A DNA stretch of 64,000 bases, taken from Pseudomonas neustonica. GTDB lineage: Bacteria > Pseudomonadota > Gammaproteobacteria > Pseudomonadales > Pseudomonadaceae. Below the pieces are notes generated by a model, which was not told where the DNA came from, searched no databases, and saw nothing but the letters and a program-made list of their open reading frames with translations. Shown in pieces: positions 28,743-41,765 of the stretch. The position numbers were made by a program, and so were the translations under genes. Within the stretch, counting starts at the first letter, position 1. The number at the start of each line of letters is the position of its first letter. Location of the stretch: assembly GCF_003797945.1 (NCBI RefSeq), contig NZ_RKKU01000018.1, positions 1-64,000 of the forward strand. The letters are read 5' to 3'.

Positions 28743-28769
28743 ACTTCTAGCTTCTAGCTTACCGCTCGC

Positions 28770-30044
28770 CTAGCGCGAGGCGTCCAGCGCCTGCTGCAGG
28801 TCAGCCAGAATGTCATCGATGTGCTCGATACCGATCGACAGCCGCACCATATCGCGCGGCACACCCGCCTTGGCGAGTTCCTCATCATCAAGCTGGCGAT
28901 GGGTCGTTGAGGCCGGATGACAGGCCAGAGATTTGGCATCACCGATGTTGACCAAGCGTACCACCAACTCTAGCGCATCGATAAAACGCGCTCCTGCTTC
29001 CTGTCCGCCCTTGATGCCAAACGACAGCACTGAAGCAGGCTTGCCGCCCATATAACGCTGCGCCAGCGCGTGCTCGGGATGGTCCTCCAAACCCGCGTAC
29101 TGCACCCAAACAACCTGGTCATGGTCTTTCAGGTACCGTGCTACCGCGATCGCATTGTCGCAGTGCCGCTCCATACGCAACGCCAGCGTCTCCATCCCCT
29201 GCAGAATCATGAAGGCATTGAAGGGCGACAGAGCGGCGCCCATGTTGCGCAACGGCACAACCCGGCAGCGGCCAATAAAGGCAGCAGGACCAAAGGCCTC
29301 GGTATAGACCACACCGTGATAGGACGGATCAGGCGTATTCAGCAAGGGAAAACGCTCTGCCTGCTGCGTCCAGGGGAAGCTGCCACCGTCAACCACGATG
29401 CCGCCCAGTGTGGTGCCGTGGCCGCCCATGTACTTAGTCAACGAGTGAACCACGATATCGGCGCCGAACTCAAACGGACGACAGAGCGCTGGCGTCGCGA
29501 CCGTGTTGTCCACAATCAGCGGCACGCCATGCCGATGGGCAGCGTCAGCCAGTGCCTGAATGTCCAGAATATTGCCCGAGGGGTTACCGATTGATTCGCA
29601 GAACACTGCCTTGGTACGGCTATCAATCAATTGCTCCAGCGCCGCCACATCGTCATGCGCCGCAAAACGCACCTCGATACCCTGACGCGGTAGCGTGTGG
29701 GCAAATAGGTTATAGGTGCCGCCATAGAGCTTGGCCACCGAAACGATGTTGTCGCCCGTCTCCGCCAGGGTTTGAATGGCCGCAGTAATAGCTGCCATAC
29801 CCGATGCCATAGCCAGTGCGCCCACGCCGCCTTCCAGCGCAGCAACGCGCTGCTCCAGCACGTCGTTGGTCGGGTTCATGATCCGCGAGTAGATATTACC
29901 CGGCACTTTCAGGTCGAAAAGGTCGGCCCCGTGCTGAGTATCATCAAAAGAGTATGAGGTAGTTTGGTAAATAGGTACGGCCACCGCATGAGTGGTGGGA
30001 TCGGGGGTGTAACCAGCGTGTATGGCGAGCGTTTCCAGTTTCAT
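28770..30044 (-). CDS. metY: O-acetylhomoserine aminocarboxypropyltransferase (sulfhydrylase)
   Basis: 424-residue PLP enzyme that condenses O-acetylhomoserine with sulfide to homocysteine in methionine synthesis. The Cys/Met-metabolism fold is clear: YQTTSYSFDD, YSRIMNPTNDVLEQRVAALEGG, and SLTKYMGGHG carrying the PLP-binding Lys. The ATG at 30044 (MKLETLAIHAGY) is chosen because AAGGA lies 8 nt upstream and the size fits MetY. The longer frame adds unrelated residues. It corresponds to the PA5025 position in the conserved block. Some family members use O-succinylhomoserine (MetZ), but length and insertions fit MetY. Confidence 0.9.
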   Translation of the reverse strand: MKLETLAIHAGYTPDPTTHAVAVPIYQTTSYSFDDTQHGADLFDLKVPGNIYSRIMNPTNDVLEQRVAALEGGVGALAMASGMAAITAAIQTLAETGDNIVSVAKLYGGTYNLFAHTLPRQGIEVRFAAHDDVAALEQLIDSRTKAVFCESIGNPSGNILDIQALADAAHRHGVPLIVDNTVATPALCRPFEFGADIVVHSLTKYMGGHGTTLGGIVVDGGSFPWTQQAERFPLLNTPDPSYHGVVYTEAFGPAAFIGRCRVVPLRNMGAALSPFNAFMILQGMETLALRMERHCDNAIAVARYLKDHDQVVWVQYAGLEDHPEHALAQRYMGGKPASVLSFGIKGGQEAGARFIDALELVVRLVNIGDAKSLACHPASTTHRQLDDEELAKAGVPRDMVRLSIGIEHIDDILADLQQALDASR

Positions 30045-30143
30045 GGCGCTGTCCTTGTTATGAAGTCCAGCACCGAGCATGCAGAAGGTAACGCAATCGG
30101 TCAATCAAACTACCGTTGCGTTATGGCACGCCAAAACCGACGC

Positions 30144-30914
30144 TTACTGGCCTTCGATATGATCGTGCAAGGCAATGAACTGTTGCGTCAGCTTATGCCG
30201 GCCATCGAGAAAGATCAGCGGCGTAGCTGCCTGGTGCGACTCGCGCATACGCACCGAGCTATTGAGATAAACCGGTAATACCGGCAAACCTTCGGCTATG
30301 AGCTCGTCCAGAATCTGCTGTGGCAAAGCGGCACGTGGCTGAAACTGATTAACCACAATACCTTCTACCTGCAAGTCTTCGTTATGCTCTTCACGCACAT
30401 CATTCAGCTCCGCCAACAGCCCGTAAAGCGCCTGCCGCGAAAACGCATCACAGTCGAACGGGATCAATACACGATCTGCGGCAATCAGTGCTGACATGGT
30501 GTAGAAGTTGAAGGCGGGAGCGGTATCAATGTAGATACGCTCATAACTGTCCTTCAGATCCTTGAGCAGCTTGCGCAACTTCTGAATTTTGTAACGTGAC
30601 TCCAACTTGTGCTGCAGGTCGGCCAGCTCAGGACTACCGGGCATCAACCATAGGTTTTCGAAGGGCGTTTCCACCACGAACTGCTCGGCTTTTTTGCCAA
30701 ACAGTCCGCTGGTCAGGGTTTGCGTAAAGAACTCGGCGATGGTGGTGTCGATATCCGCCATGCCCTCACCAAGCAAGTAATGGCTTGAGTTGGCCTGCGG
30801 ATCCAGATCGATGACCAGCGTCTTGTATCCTGCCGCCGCGCTTACTGCGGCCAGGTTGCAGGCAATACTGGATTTACCGACACCGCCCTTCTGGTTGAAT
30901 ACCACCCTGCGCAT
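30144..30914 (-). CDS. ParA-family ATPase, orphan
   Basis: 256 residues of the deviant Walker ATPase family. The P-loop KGGVGKSS is at 9-16, switch II is VIDLDPQAN, and a second acidic motif (YIDTAPAF) follows. The ATG at 30914 has GGAG 7 nt upstream and places the P-loop as in relatives. A true ParB or centromere-like repeats are not nearby, and the chromosomal parAB pair normally lies elsewhere (next to gidB). This orphan is conserved at the same place in Pseudomonas (PA5028-like), and its cargo is unknown. It ends 100 bp from the metY start. Confidence 0.85.
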   Translation of the reverse strand: MRRVVFNQKGGVGKSSIACNLAAVSAAAGYKTLVIDLDPQANSSHYLLGEGMADIDTTIAEFFTQTLTSGLFGKKAEQFVVETPFENLWLMPGSPELADLQHKLESRYKIQKLRKLLKDLKDSYERIYIDTAPAFNFYTMSALIAADRVLIPFDCDAFSRQALYGLLAELNDVREEHNEDLQVEGIVVNQFQPRAALPQQILDELIAEGLPVLPVYLNSSVRMRESHQAATPLIFLDGRHKLTQQFIALHDHIEGQ

Positions 30915-30992
30915 ACGCCTCTCCTTTCCGATAGCCTGTTGGTGAACAACCGGTTCAGTATCTGGCCCGGCGGGCCAGATACGCAACCTTTC

Positions 30993-32075
30993 TCAGCCTA
31001 CGATAGCAGCCGGATCATGATAAATAGCTGACATTTCGTGCACTGCCTCAATAAAGGCACCCGCATGCGCCGGGTCTACCTCAGGCGTGATGCCATGGCC
31101 CAGGTTGAATACATGACCATTACCCTTGCCATAACTAGCCAGAATACGCGCCACTTCGGCGCGGATGGCCGCAGGCTTGGCATAAAGCACGGTCGGATCC
31201 ATGTTGCCCTGCAGAGCTACCTTGGCACCAACGCGTGAACGAGCTACCCCCATATCCATGGTCCAGTCCAGCCCCAGTGCATCCGCGCCAACATCGGCAA
31301 TGCTCTCCAGCCACAAACCGCCGTTTTTGGTGAACAGGATAACGGGCACTTTACGGCCATCATTCTCGCGAATAAGACCGGCGACAATCTTGCGCATGTA
31401 TGCGAGCGAGAACTTCTGATAGGCATCGGACGACAGATTGCCGCCCCAGGTATCGAAAATTTGCACCGCCTGAGCGCCAGCCATGATCTGGCCGTTCAAA
31501 TAACTGATAACCGAATCAGCCAGCTTGTCGAGCAGCAGATGCATGGCTTCAGGTTGATCGTAAAGCATCGCCTTGGTCTTGCGAAAATCCTTGGATGAGC
31601 CGCCCTCAACCATATAGGTCGCTAGCGTCCAGGGACTGCCAGAGAAGCCGATTAGCGGCACCCGACCATTCAACTCGCGGCGAATTGTACGCACGGCACC
31701 CATTACATAACCCAGGTCTTTCTCGGGATCTGGGATCGGCAACGCCTCGATGTCCGCCGGGGTATCGATAACCTTGCGGAAGCGCGGACCTTCGCCGGTC
31801 TCGAAATAAAGACCCTGACCCATTGCATCGGGAATGGTCAGAATGTCGGAAAACAGAATGGCGGCATCCAACGGATAGCGCTCCAGCGGCTGCAGGGTTA
31901 CCTCGCAAGCCATATCCGGATTGGTGCACAGTCCCATGAAATCACCTGCGCGTGCGCGCGACTCACGGTACTCAGGCAAATAGCGCCCGGCCTGCCGCAT
32001 CATCCATACCGGCGTGACATCGACCGGCTGACGCTGCAGGGCACGAAGAAAGCGATCATTCTTGAGTTCAGTCAT
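30993..32075 (-). CDS. hemE: Uroporphyrinogen decarboxylase
   Basis: 360 residues. The enzyme removes four acetate carboxyls from uroporphyrinogen III to give coproporphyrinogen III in haem synthesis. Conserved segments are [16 protein letters not shown] near the N-terminus, the Asp-containing [13 protein letters not shown], and [17 protein letters not shown]. Length is typical (354 in E. coli). It is preceded by gltD and its terminator, so it has its own promoter within 32076-32149. Confidence 0.95.
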   Translation of the reverse strand: MTELKNDRFLRALQRQPVDVTPVWMMRQAGRYLPEYRESRARAGDFMGLCTNPDMACEVTLQPLERYPLDAAILFSDILTIPDAMGQGLYFETGEGPRFRKVIDTPADIEALPIPDPEKDLGYVMGAVRTIRRELNGRVPLIGFSGSPWTLATYMVEGGSSKDFRKTKAMLYDQPEAMHLLLDKLADSVISYLNGQIMAGAQAVQIFDTWGGNLSSDAYQKFSLAYMRKIVAGLIRENDGRKVPVILFTKNGGLWLESIADVGADALGLDWTMDMGVARSRVGAKVALQGNMDPTVLYAKPAAIRAEVARILASYGKGNGHVFNLGHGITPEVDPAHAGAFIEAVHEMSAIYHDPAAIVG

Positions 32076-32149
32076 GGGGTAGTTATCCAGTTACCATATC
32101 AGCGGGCATTGTACCGGGAATGCGGACAAAGATCAGGCGCCCTGAAATA

Positions 32150-32175
32150 ACAAGGGCGCCCTAGGGCGCCCTTGT
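32150..32175 (-). terminator. Rho-independent terminator of gltD
   Basis: A perfect 11-bp stem, ACAAGGGCGCC and GGCGCCCTTGT around CTAG, followed on the minus strand by TATTT. It sits 25 bp after the gltD stop. Confidence 0.85.
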
Positions 32176-32200
32176 TGAACCGCAATGAACAAACAGCTGG

Positions 32201-33628
<1,428 letters not shown>

Positions 33629-33722
33629 TCATCAGTGCAGCGCAACCATTACCTGTGGCGCTGCCGAATCTCTATCGCTGACCGGGCGGCACGGGCTGCC
33701 CGGTCGCAGGTATTCCCGCTGA

Positions 33723-36700
33723 TTACTGCGGGTTGGCTCTGGTGCTGGTCAAGAGCGCGCGCAAGCTGGCGGCCTTAGGCTTGACCAACCAGAAGCGACG
33801 AATAAAGTCGTCCAGGTTGTCCAGCACCTCAGCACCCCATGGGCTGCCCGTCTCGGCTACATACTCGGTCAGCACCTGCGTCAAATGACTGCGGTAGACT
33901 TCCATTGACTCGCTACTGATGCGATGCAGCTCGACCAGCTCATGGTTCAGCTTGTCAAAGAAACTGTTGTCACGATCCAGTACGTAGGCGAAACCACCCG
34001 TCATACCCGCACCAAAGTTGTGACCAGTACTGCCTAGCACACAGACCATGCCGCCAGTCATATACTCACAGCAGTGATCACCGGCACCTTCAATGACTGC
34101 GTGGCAACCGGAGTTGCGCACCGCAAATCGCTCACCCGCAATACCGGCAGCAAACAGCTTGCCACCGGTCGAACCATACAGGCAGGTATTGCCGATAATA
34201 GATGTATGCTCGGAGCGGAACGGACTGCCCTGTGGCGGCACTATGACCAGCTTACCGCCGGTCATGCCCTTACCGACATAGTCGTTGGCATCACCTTCCA
34301 GGTACATGTTCAAGCCACCGGCATTCCAAACACCGAAACTCTGACCCGCAGTACCCTTGAAGCGATAGGTAATAGGCGCACTGACCATGCCCTGGTTGCC
34401 ATGCACCTTGGCGATCTCGCCCGAGACGCGTGCGCCAATGGAGCGATCACAGTTGGTCAGCTTCATCTCAAACTCACCACCGGTGCGCCCATCGATACAG
34501 GCACGCGCCATTTCGACCATCTTCTCGGCGGTCTCGCCCTTGTCAAAAGGCGGATTGCGCGGCTGCATGCAGAACTGCGGCTTATCGGCCGCCACATCCT
34601 TGCTGAACAGCAGCGGCTCAAGATCCAGGTTCTGCTGCTTGCTGGTGCTGCCTGGCAGAATCTCCAAAAGATCAGTACGACCAATAAGCTCTTCCAGAGA
34701 GCTCACACCCAGCTTGGCTAGCCATTCACGGGTTTCGGTAGCGACATAGGTGAAGTAATTCATCACCATCTCGACAGTACCAATATAGTGGTTGTCACGC
34801 AGGTGCTCATTCTGTGTTGCGACACCGGTTGCGCAGTTGTTCAGGTGACAGATGCGCAGGTACTTACAACCCAGCGCGATCATCGGGCCGGTACCGAAGC
34901 CAAAGCTTTCGGCGCCAAGAATGGCTGCCTTGATCACATCAAGACCGGTTTTCAAGCCACCGTCTGTCTGTACCCGGACCTTTCCGCGCAGGTCATTACC
35001 ACGCAGCGTCTGATGCGCTTCAGACAGCCCAAGTTCCCATGGCGAACCGGCATAACGAATGGACGTCAGCGGCGAAGCACCAGTGCCGCCGTCGTAACCG
35101 GAGATGGTAATCAGGTCAGCGTAAGCCTTGGCCACACCCGCGGCGATAGTGCCAACACCAGGCTCGGATACCAGCTTAACCGACACCAGCGCAGCCGGAT
35201 TAACCTGTTTCAGGTCAAAGATCAGCTGAGACAAATCTTCGATGGAATAGATATCGTGATGCGGCGGTGGCGAAATAAGTGTGACGCCAGGCACAGCATA
35301 ACGCAGGCGAGCAATCAGCTCGTTTACCTTACCACCCGGCAACTGACCACCTTCGCCGGGCTTGGCACCCTGCGCGACCTTGATCTGCAGCACATCGGCG
35401 TTAACCAGATACTCAGGCGTCACACCAAAGCGTCCGGACGCAATCTGCTTGATACGCGAGGTACGCTCGGTACCGTAACGCGCAGGGTCTTCACCCCCCT
35501 CACCGGAGTTGGAGCGAGCGCCAAGACGGTTCATTGCCTCGGCAATGGCCTCATGCGCCTCAGGCGACAAGGCTCCGAGCGAGATACCCGCCGAGTCAAA
35601 GCGCTTGAATATCTGCTCAAGGGGCTCAACTTGGTCGAGCGCGATCGGCGCCTGATCATCACGCACTTTCAGCAGGTCACGCAGCGACGCCACCGGGCGG
35701 TTGTTTACCAAAGCCGCGTATTCAAGGTACTTATCGTAGCTATCACCCTGCACGGCATCCTGCAACGCACGTACCACATCAGGGTTGTACGCGTGGTACT
35801 CACCACCGAAGACAAATTTCAACAAGCCACCTTGCTGAATCGACTTGCGTGGATTCCAGGCTTCCTTGGCCAGCAGTAGCTGTTCATCCTGCAGATCGCA
35901 GAAACGCGCGCCCTGAATGCGGCTGGCGACACCCTTGAAACAAAGGTCAACGATCTCATCGGCCAAGCCAACGGCTTCAAACAGTTGCGCACCCCGGTAA
36001 GAGGCGATGGTCGAGATACCCATCTTCGACAGGATTTTCAACAAGCCTTTTGAGATACCTTTGCGGTAGCTCTTGAAGACTTCGTACAAGTCGCCGATGA
36101 CCTCACCGGTGCGCAGCAGGTCACCCAGCACTTCATACGCCAGGTACGGATAGACTGCAGAGGCACCAAAACCGATCAACACCGCATAATGATGTGGATC
36201 ACGCGTGGTCGCCGTCTCAACCAGGATGTTGCACTCGGAACGAATACCGACCGCAGTCAAATGGTGGTGCACAGCACCCACTGCCAGTGCAGCGTGCACT
36301 GGCAGTTTGCCCGTTTCAATTAAGCGGTCACTGAGCACGATGAGTGACTTGCCTTCACGTACTGCGGCTTCAGCCTGCCTGGCGATATCACTTACCGCAT
36401 CGCCCAGCGGCATGGACTCGTCCACGTTGAGATCGATCGTGTGTACAGAGAATCCAGGGCGCTCCAGATGCATCAGCGTGCGCCACTTCGCAGGCGAAAT
36501 CACAGGAGAGCTCAGGATCGCACGGTTAGCGTGATCAGCAGTCTCTTCAAAGACATTACGCTCAGCGCCAAGACAGGTCTCAAGGGACATGACAATGGCT
36601 TCGCGCAGCGGATCGATAGGCGGATTGGTCACCTGGGCAAACTGCTGACGGAAGTAGTCATAGACCGAGCGAACCCGGCTGGACAATACCGCCATCGGGG

Positions 36701-38171
36701 TATCGTCGCCCATGGAACCAACCGCTTCCTGACCATTCTCGGCCAACGGACGCAGTACCTGATCACGCTCTTCGAAGGTGACCTGGAACATTTTCATATA
36801 CTGCTTCAGACGTTCGGCGCCCAAAAAGTCGGAGCCGTGATCGCGGTCATCAAGCTTTGCCTGAATACGCAGGGCATTTTCTTTCAGCCACTTGCGGTAG
36901 GGGTGGCGCGACTTGAGGCGATCAGCAACATCATCGGTATGCAGCACTTCACCGGTTTCGGTATCGACTGCCAGAATCTGACCAGGACCAACGCGGCCTT
37001 TACTGATCACGTCTTCAGGCTGGTAATTCCACACGCCGATTTCTGAGGCGAGCGTGATGTAACCGTTCTTGGTTACAACGTAGCGCGCAGGGCGCAGACC
37101 GTTGCGGTCGAGCAGACACACTGCATAACGACCTTCGGTCAGTACGATACCCGCCGGACCATCCCAGGCCTCCATGTGCATGGAGTTGTATTCATAAAAT
37201 GCACGCAAGTCGGCATCCATGGTCTCTACGTTCTGCCATGCGGGCGGAACAACCATGCGAATGGCGCGGAACAAATCCATACCACCAGTAATCAATAACT
37301 CAAGCATATTGTCCATGCTTGAGGAGTCGGACCCGGTGGTATTGACCAGCGGAGCCAGACTTTCCAGGTCAGGCATCAAATCGTTGGTGAATTTGTTACG
37401 ACGTGCATGAGCCCAGTTGCGGTTAGCGGTGATGGTATTTATCTCACCGTTATGCGCGACCAGACGGAATGGCTGTGCAAGCGGCCACTTTGGCAAGGTA
37501 TTGGTAGAGAAACGCTGATGGAACACGCTGATGGCGGTTTCCATGCGGTCATCGCCCAAATCCGGATAAAACTTATCCAGATCGGCCGGCATCATCAGGC
37601 CTTTGTAGGAGATAACTTTGTGCGACAGACTACAGACGTAAAAATTGCTATCGGCCTGCATGGCGATTTCCGCCTTGCGACGCACATAGAATAGCTTGAC
37701 GCCAAACTGCTGCTCGTCGAGGCCATCACCGGAAACGAACAACTGCTCAATGCGCGGCATGCTGCTCAGCGCCAGTGGCCCCAATACCGTCTGGTCAACG
37801 GGCACCTCACGCCAACCCAGACTGGTCAGCCCTTGATCCGCCAGCGCGTCGGCAAATGCCTGCTTCGCAGCAGCGGTTGCCGCCGCATCGGCGCCCATAA
37901 AGACCATCCCGACAGCGTATTGCTCGGGTAGCTGCACGGACAATTGCTCCTGCGCCACTGCGCGCAGAAAACGATCAGGCTTCTGAATAAGCAGACCACA
38001 ACCGTCACCGGTCTTGCCGTCGGCATTGATACCGCCACGGTGTGTCATGCATGTCAGGGCTTCAATAGCCGTCTGGAGTAAGTGATGACTGGGCTGACCT
38101 TCCATGTGGGCAATCAAGCCGAAGCCACAGTTATCCTTGAACTGATCAGGCTGGTATAAACCTGCTTTCAT
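33723..38171 (-). CDS. gltB: Glutamate synthase (NADPH) large subunit
   Basis: 1482 residues. It takes glutamine plus 2-oxoglutarate to two glutamates. The glutaminase domain begins at the catalytic C15 (in [10 protein letters not shown]), which becomes the N-terminal residue after removal of a short propeptide. Then come the central domain, the FMN-binding synthase domain, the 3Fe-4S site (Cys residues within [15 protein letters not shown]) and the C-terminal GXGXG beta-helix repeats ([16 protein letters not shown]). The ATG at 38171 has GAGAG 7 nt upstream. A GTG two codons earlier would be too close to it. Confidence 0.95.
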   Translation of the reverse strand: MKAGLYQPDQFKDNCGFGLIAHMEGQPSHHLLQTAIEALTCMTHRGGINADGKTGDGCGLLIQKPDRFLRAVAQEQLSVQLPEQYAVGMVFMGADAAATAAAKQAFADALADQGLTSLGWREVPVDQTVLGPLALSSMPRIEQLFVSGDGLDEQQFGVKLFYVRRKAEIAMQADSNFYVCSLSHKVISYKGLMMPADLDKFYPDLGDDRMETAISVFHQRFSTNTLPKWPLAQPFRLVAHNGEINTITANRNWAHARRNKFTNDLMPDLESLAPLVNTTGSDSSSMDNMLELLITGGMDLFRAIRMVVPPAWQNVETMDADLRAFYEYNSMHMEAWDGPAGIVLTEGRYAVCLLDRNGLRPARYVVTKNGYITLASEIGVWNYQPEDVISKGRVGPGQILAVDTETGEVLHTDDVADRLKSRHPYRKWLKENALRIQAKLDDRDHGSDFLGAERLKQYMKMFQVTFEERDQVLRPLAENGQEAVGSMGDDTPMAVLSSRVRSVYDYFRQQFAQVTNPPIDPLREAIVMSLETCLGAERNVFEETADHANRAILSSPVISPAKWRTLMHLERPGFSVHTIDLNVDESMPLGDAVSDIARQAEAAVREGKSLIVLSDRLIETGKLPVHAALAVGAVHHHLTAVGIRSECNILVETATTRDPHHYAVLIGFGASAVYPYLAYEVLGDLLRTGEVIGDLYEVFKSYRKGISKGLLKILSKMGISTIASYRGAQLFEAVGLADEIVDLCFKGVASRIQGARFCDLQDEQLLLAKEAWNPRKSIQQGGLLKFVFGGEYHAYNPDVVRALQDAVQGDSYDKYLEYAALVNNRPVASLRDLLKVRDDQAPIALDQVEPLEQIFKRFDSAGISLGALSPEAHEAIAEAMNRLGARSNSGEGGEDPARYGTERTSRIKQIASGRFGVTPEYLVNADVLQIKVAQGAKPGEGGQLPGGKVNELIARLRYAVPGVTLISPPPHHDIYSIEDLSQLIFDLKQVNPAALVSVKLVSEPGVGTIAAGVAKAYADLITISGYDGGTGASPLTSIRYAGSPWELGLSEAHQTLRGNDLRGKVRVQTDGGLKTGLDVIKAAILGAESFGFGTGPMIALGCKYLRICHLNNCATGVATQNEHLRDNHYIGTVEMVMNYFTYVATETREWLAKLGVSSLEELIGRTDLLEILPGSTSKQQNLDLEPLLFSKDVAADKPQFCMQPRNPPFDKGETAEKMVEMARACIDGRTGGEFEMKLTNCDRSIGARVSGEIAKVHGNQGMVSAPITYRFKGTAGQSFGVWNAGGLNMYLEGDANDYVGKGMTGGKLVIVPPQGSPFRSEHTSIIGNTCLYGSTGGKLFAAGIAGERFAVRNSGCHAVIEGAGDHCCEYMTGGMVCVLGSTGHNFGAGMTGGFAYVLDRDNSFFDKLNHELVELHRISSESMEVYRSHLTQVLTEYVAETGSPWGAEVLDNLDDFIRRFWLVKPKAASLRALLTSTRANPQ

Positions 38172-38439
38172 AGGCACGCTCTCAAAAAGCTATTGAATTC
38201 AAGCGCTTACAAGAATCAAAAAAGCATTGATCTGGCCAGGCGCCGGACAAAAGGGGGGTAATTGTACACAGCGACATACCTGGCCACAATTTTTTTTGAG
38301 GCCAGCATGCCGCATTCGCATATTCAAATGTCGTAAATAGGCAAGTTTGCGCTTTACTATAGCGCTAATTCAAACACTGATCCAAGCCCTCTTCAGCGAA
38401 GCAGAGACGCCATCAAATCGACGTCTCTGCCCTCTGAAA
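38172..38439. promoter_or_regulatory. gltB promoter region and 3' end of the damX-like gene
   Basis: 268 bp. Reading toward gltB, TACAAT (about 38263-38268) could serve as a -10 element. At 38401-38430 GCAGAGACG and CGTCTCTGC form a 9-bp stem with a 12-nt loop, 10 bp past the damX-like stop, a weak terminator without a T-run. No gene is seen. Confidence 0.4.
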
Positions 38440-39999
38440 TCAACGCAGCGACTTTTGGATATCGCCGAAACTGCGCGGCCAAGGTTTACTGTTGCGCAAT
38501 GCCTGCGGCAAGCCAGCAATTCCGTCCTGAGCGGCTTGGCGGCCGCCATAGCTACCTTGAGTAACAACGAACCACGGAGCACCCTGATGGGTTGTTTCGA
38601 AGTAACCAATATCATTTAGCTGCGCGTGCGCTTCAACAAAGCTGACCGCCGACTGCTCGGCGCGCGTCCCCAATAGCTGAATCGCATAGCGGCTGGCGGC
38701 CTGCTCTCGATACCACGGTGTCTGACGCGCGCCTGTGCTGCCTTGAGCTACCGAGCTTGCCTTGGGCGGATCGTTGCTCGCAGCAACAGCAGTAGCCGCA
38801 GGACTCGCTGGAGCAGGCAACGCTGGAGCAGCGACCGGAGCGACCGGTGGGCTGCTTGCTGCAGACTCAGCAGCGCTTGTTGCCGCAACCACTGGCGGCG
38901 GCGACTCTGGCTCTGGCGCGGGGGCAGCTTCAACTACTTCTGGAACATCAGCATCATCAGTTTCTGCAACGGGAGAAGGCGAAACACCTGTCGCCATATC
39001 ACTACCCGCAGGCAGCGGTGCAGTTGGCGGCACGGGACTCTCAAGCTCAGCATCCCCATTCAAACGCACTTCCGGGATAGGCTCAGGCAACGCCAAAACA
39101 GTCGTTTCCGGTTCTTTGGGCTGATCGCCCATGTACCATGCAACGCCCACACCCAGCGCTACCAAGGCCAATGCGGCCAAAGTACCAATCGGCAGCCCAC
39201 CGCGCTTGGCCCGCTCGGCAGCAGCCAGAGGTGCTTGCTCCATGGATTCGAGCATAATCCGACGACCCGCTTCATTAATAGCGCCCGGCCAGCCTCCCGA
39301 CTGATCATGGACAGCAGCAATCTGCTCATCTGACAGCAACTCAATGCCTTGACCAGCCCCTTCGAGGCGCTGCCCGAGGTAATCGCGAGTCTCATCCAGA
39401 TCAAGCGGCTGCAGCGCAGCAAGGTGGAACGCACTGTCTTCCGGAGATGCCTGCAACGACTCTAATGCAGGCGCGATTAGCTCTGCATCCGCAAACAAAA
39501 ACACGCGAGGGGCAGTCTGACCCGCTTCGGCGATTTCAGTAAGCATACTGAGAGCAGATGGCTCCAACGCTTCCGCATCGTCAATAACCAGATAAAGCTG
39601 AATACCTACAGCGTCGCTAGACTGCGACTTATCCAACAGGCTTCCAACATCACGGCCGTCGGCATTGACCGCTTGGCAGACATAACCCAGCAAGGCATCT
39701 TCAGCGGAAAATTCGCGCGCAGACAGCACAACGCATTGCACGCTCTCCTTGTTACTGCTGGCGACCAAAGCTTGGCGTAACAAGGTTTTGCCACTACCTT
39801 CTGGCCCCGTAACCACGAGCATTTGGCTACTATAGCGAGCCAGATGATGCAGCTCTGCTAGAACGGGCTTGCGCTTCGGCGTAAAGAACTTGAAGCCCGG
39901 CGTACGAGGAGCAAAGGGATCGTGGCTGAACTGATAATAATCCAGCAACCGGTCGATTTCATTCATTGAGGTGAAACCCTCTTCCTTGTTTGACGTCAT
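38440..39999 (-). CDS. damX: DamX-like membrane protein with AAA ATPase and SPOR domains
   Basis: 519 residues. An N-terminal ExeA-like AAA ATPase domain (P-loop GPEGSGKT at 65-72, Walker B-like [11 protein letters not shown]) is followed by a transmembrane helix (about 277-295). Then come a long Ala/Pro/Glu-rich linker (about 300-425) and a C-terminal SPOR domain (about 440-519) that binds denuded septal peptidoglycan. It follows aroB as damX does in enterobacteria and as PA5037 does in P. aeruginosa. It should act at the division septum. The start overlaps the aroB stop (ATGA). An internal Met at codon 12 is possible. Confidence 0.85.
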   Translation of the reverse strand: MTSNKEEGFTSMNEIDRLLDYYQFSHDPFAPRTPGFKFFTPKRKPVLAELHHLARYSSQMLVVTGPEGSGKTLLRQALVASSNKESVQCVVLSAREFSAEDALLGYVCQAVNADGRDVGSLLDKSQSSDAVGIQLYLVIDDAEALEPSALSMLTEIAEAGQTAPRVFLFADAELIAPALESLQASPEDSAFHLAALQPLDLDETRDYLGQRLEGAGQGIELLSDEQIAAVHDQSGGWPGAINEAGRRIMLESMEQAPLAAAERAKRGGLPIGTLAALALVALGVGVAWYMGDQPKEPETTVLALPEPIPEVRLNGDAELESPVPPTAPLPAGSDMATGVSPSPVAETDDADVPEVVEAAPAPEPESPPPVVAATSAAESAASSPPVAPVAAPALPAPASPAATAVAASNDPPKASSVAQGSTGARQTPWYREQAASRYAIQLLGTRAEQSAVSFVEAHAQLNDIGYFETTHQGAPWFVVTQGSYGGRQAAQDGIAGLPQALRNSKPWPRSFGDIQKSLR

Positions 40000-41075
40000 T
40001 CTGGCGACATCGCCAAGCAGTCTGATAGTGCCGTTGTATCAAAATCCGCGGTTACGATCGCGTCGCCCAGCCCCTTAAGCAGAACCAAGCGTAGCTGCCC
40101 ATCCAGCACTTTTTTGTCGACCGCCATAAGACGCCTGAAGTCTGCTGCCAACATGCTTTGGGGAGGTGTCACCGGCAAGCCCGCCGAGGCAACTATATCT
40201 TTGCCGCGAGCAAGCTCGTCAGAACCAATCCAGCCCATACGCGCAGAAAGATCCAGCGCCATTACCATTCCAGCACCTACCGCCTCACCGTGTAACCAAA
40301 CGCCATAGCCCTGATGCGTTTCGATGGCATGGCCAAAGGTATGCCCAAAGTTCAGCAGTGCGCGCACACCGCCCTCTCGCTCGTCTTCTGCCACCACTTC
40401 GGCTTTAATCGAACAGGAGCGCTCAATCGCCTCGGTCACTGCGCCGGGATCAAGCGCACGCAGGCGCGGCATATTGGACTCTAGCCACGTCAAAAAAAGA
40501 GCATCACGAATAAAGCCGTATTTGATGATTTCCGCCAAGCCTGCGCTAACCTCACGCGGAGGCAGCGTTTGCAAGCTGGCGGTATCTATCAATACCGCTT
40601 GGGGCTGATAGAAAGCACCAATCATGTTTTTGCCGGCAGGGTGGTTAATGCCGGTTTTCCCGCCTACTGACGAGTCAACTTGAGATAGGAGAGTCGTGGG
40701 TATCTGAATGAAATCCACACCTCGTTGATAGCACGCAGCGGCAAACCCCGTCATATCACCTATTACGCCGCCACCTAATGCAATCAAGGTAGTCCTGCGA
40801 TCATGTCTGTCAGTCAGCAGCGCATCAAATATCTGCTGCAGGGTAGTCCAGTTCTTGAACGCCTCGCCCGTAGGCAATATTACTCTGGTGATCCTGTAAC
40901 CACTCAAAGCCGATTCCAGGGCATCCAGGTAAAGAGGCGCGACCGTATCGTCGGTGACGATACAAACCTGCTTGCCCTTGATGTGCGACGCCAAAAGACC
41001 AGGCTTTTCAAAAAGGCCCGACCCTATATAAATAGGATAACTACGGTCACCAAGATCGACATTCAAACACTGCAT
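39996..41075 (-). CDS. aroB: 3-dehydroquinate synthase
   Basis: 359 residues, like E. coli AroB (362). It converts DAHP to 3-dehydroquinate with NAD+ and a divalent metal, the second step of the shikimate pathway. Visible are the NAD-binding [14 protein letters not shown] and the metal-binding region [22 protein letters not shown] with its His residues. The ATG at 41075 follows GGGAG by about 8 nt. The upstream GTG frame adds non-conserved residues. It is separated from aroK by 174 bp, longer than usual for this pair. Confidence 0.95.
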   Translation of the reverse strand: MQCLNVDLGDRSYPIYIGSGLFEKPGLLASHIKGKQVCIVTDDTVAPLYLDALESALSGYRITRVILPTGEAFKNWTTLQQIFDALLTDRHDRRTTLIALGGGVIGDMTGFAAACYQRGVDFIQIPTTLLSQVDSSVGGKTGINHPAGKNMIGAFYQPQAVLIDTASLQTLPPREVSAGLAEIIKYGFIRDALFLTWLESNMPRLRALDPGAVTEAIERSCSIKAEVVAEDEREGGVRALLNFGHTFGHAIETHQGYGVWLHGEAVGAGMVMALDLSARMGWIGSDELARGKDIVASAGLPVTPPQSMLAADFRRLMAVDKKVLDGQLRLVLLKGLGDAIVTADFDTTALSDCLAMSPE

Positions 41076-41249
41076 CCAACTTCTCCCTCTAGCGTTCGCG
41101 AAGCATACAACATACGGCCTTCGCGCGGATATGCCGCCCACGCAAAAGCCTTTAAAGCGAAGAAATCAGATCAGGGAGAAGTGAGTTACTTAAAGGGCAA
41201 TGCAATCAATAAAGCACGAAAGGCATCCAGCCCGCACACCAGGTGCGAG

Positions 41250-41765
41250 CTATCCCTCCAGCAACTTGGTCACTATGGTGTTGACTACGTTTTTGGGGCC
41301 ACGCTGATCTGTCTCTATAACCAGGTCAGCTATATCCATATAAAGCGGATCGCGCTTGGCCATCAGGTCACGCAAAACGCTCTCCGGATCGCTAGTCTGC
41401 AACAAGGGACGTTGCCGATCTTTAGCTGTGCGCTGTAATTGCTGTTCGACGCTGGTACGCAGGTAAACCACTAAGCCATGTGCCGCCAATGCAGAGCGAT
41501 TTGCATCACGCATAACGACGCCACCGCCGGTAGCGAGCACTATCCCGTCTTCTTGCACGAGCTCGGCGATCATAGCCTCTTCACGCTGCCTGAAGCCTTC
41601 TTCACCTTCAACATCAAAGATCCAGGGAATATCCGCACCCGTTCGCACCTCAATCTCACGATCAGAGTCCTTGAACGGGTATTTGAGTTCCTTGGCAAGA
41701 AGACGCCCGATGGTGCTTTTACCTGCCCCCATCGGGCCTACCAGAAAAACGTTATTCAAGCCCAT
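41250..41765 (-). CDS. aroK: Shikimate kinase
   Basis: 171 residues. It phosphorylates shikimate with ATP. The P-loop GPMGAGKST is at 10-18, with the shikimate-binding DSDREIE and GGGVVMRD segments and the lid Arg ([10 protein letters not shown]). The start shares one base with the pilQ stop (TAATG), so it is coupled to the pil genes, an arrangement conserved from Pseudomonas to enterobacteria (hofQ-aroK). Confidence 0.95.
   Translation of the reverse strand: MGLNNVFLVGPMGAGKSTIGRLLAKELKYPFKDSDREIEVRTGADIPWIFDVEGEEGFRQREEAMIAELVQEDGIVLATGGGVVMRDANRSALAAHGLVVYLRTSVEQQLQRTAKDRQRPLLQTSDPESVLRDLMAKRDPLYMDIADLVIETDQRGPKNVVNTIVTKLLEG

Noticed and set aside
28601-28760. Possible CRISPR or REP-type array
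   Set aside because: Seven-base units without spacers, plus a short TTCTAGC duplication, are simple tandem repeats. No cas genes are present.
34788-35879. 363-codon plus-strand frame opposite gltB
   Set aside because: Antisense shadow. gltB has all catalytic and cluster motifs on the minus strand.
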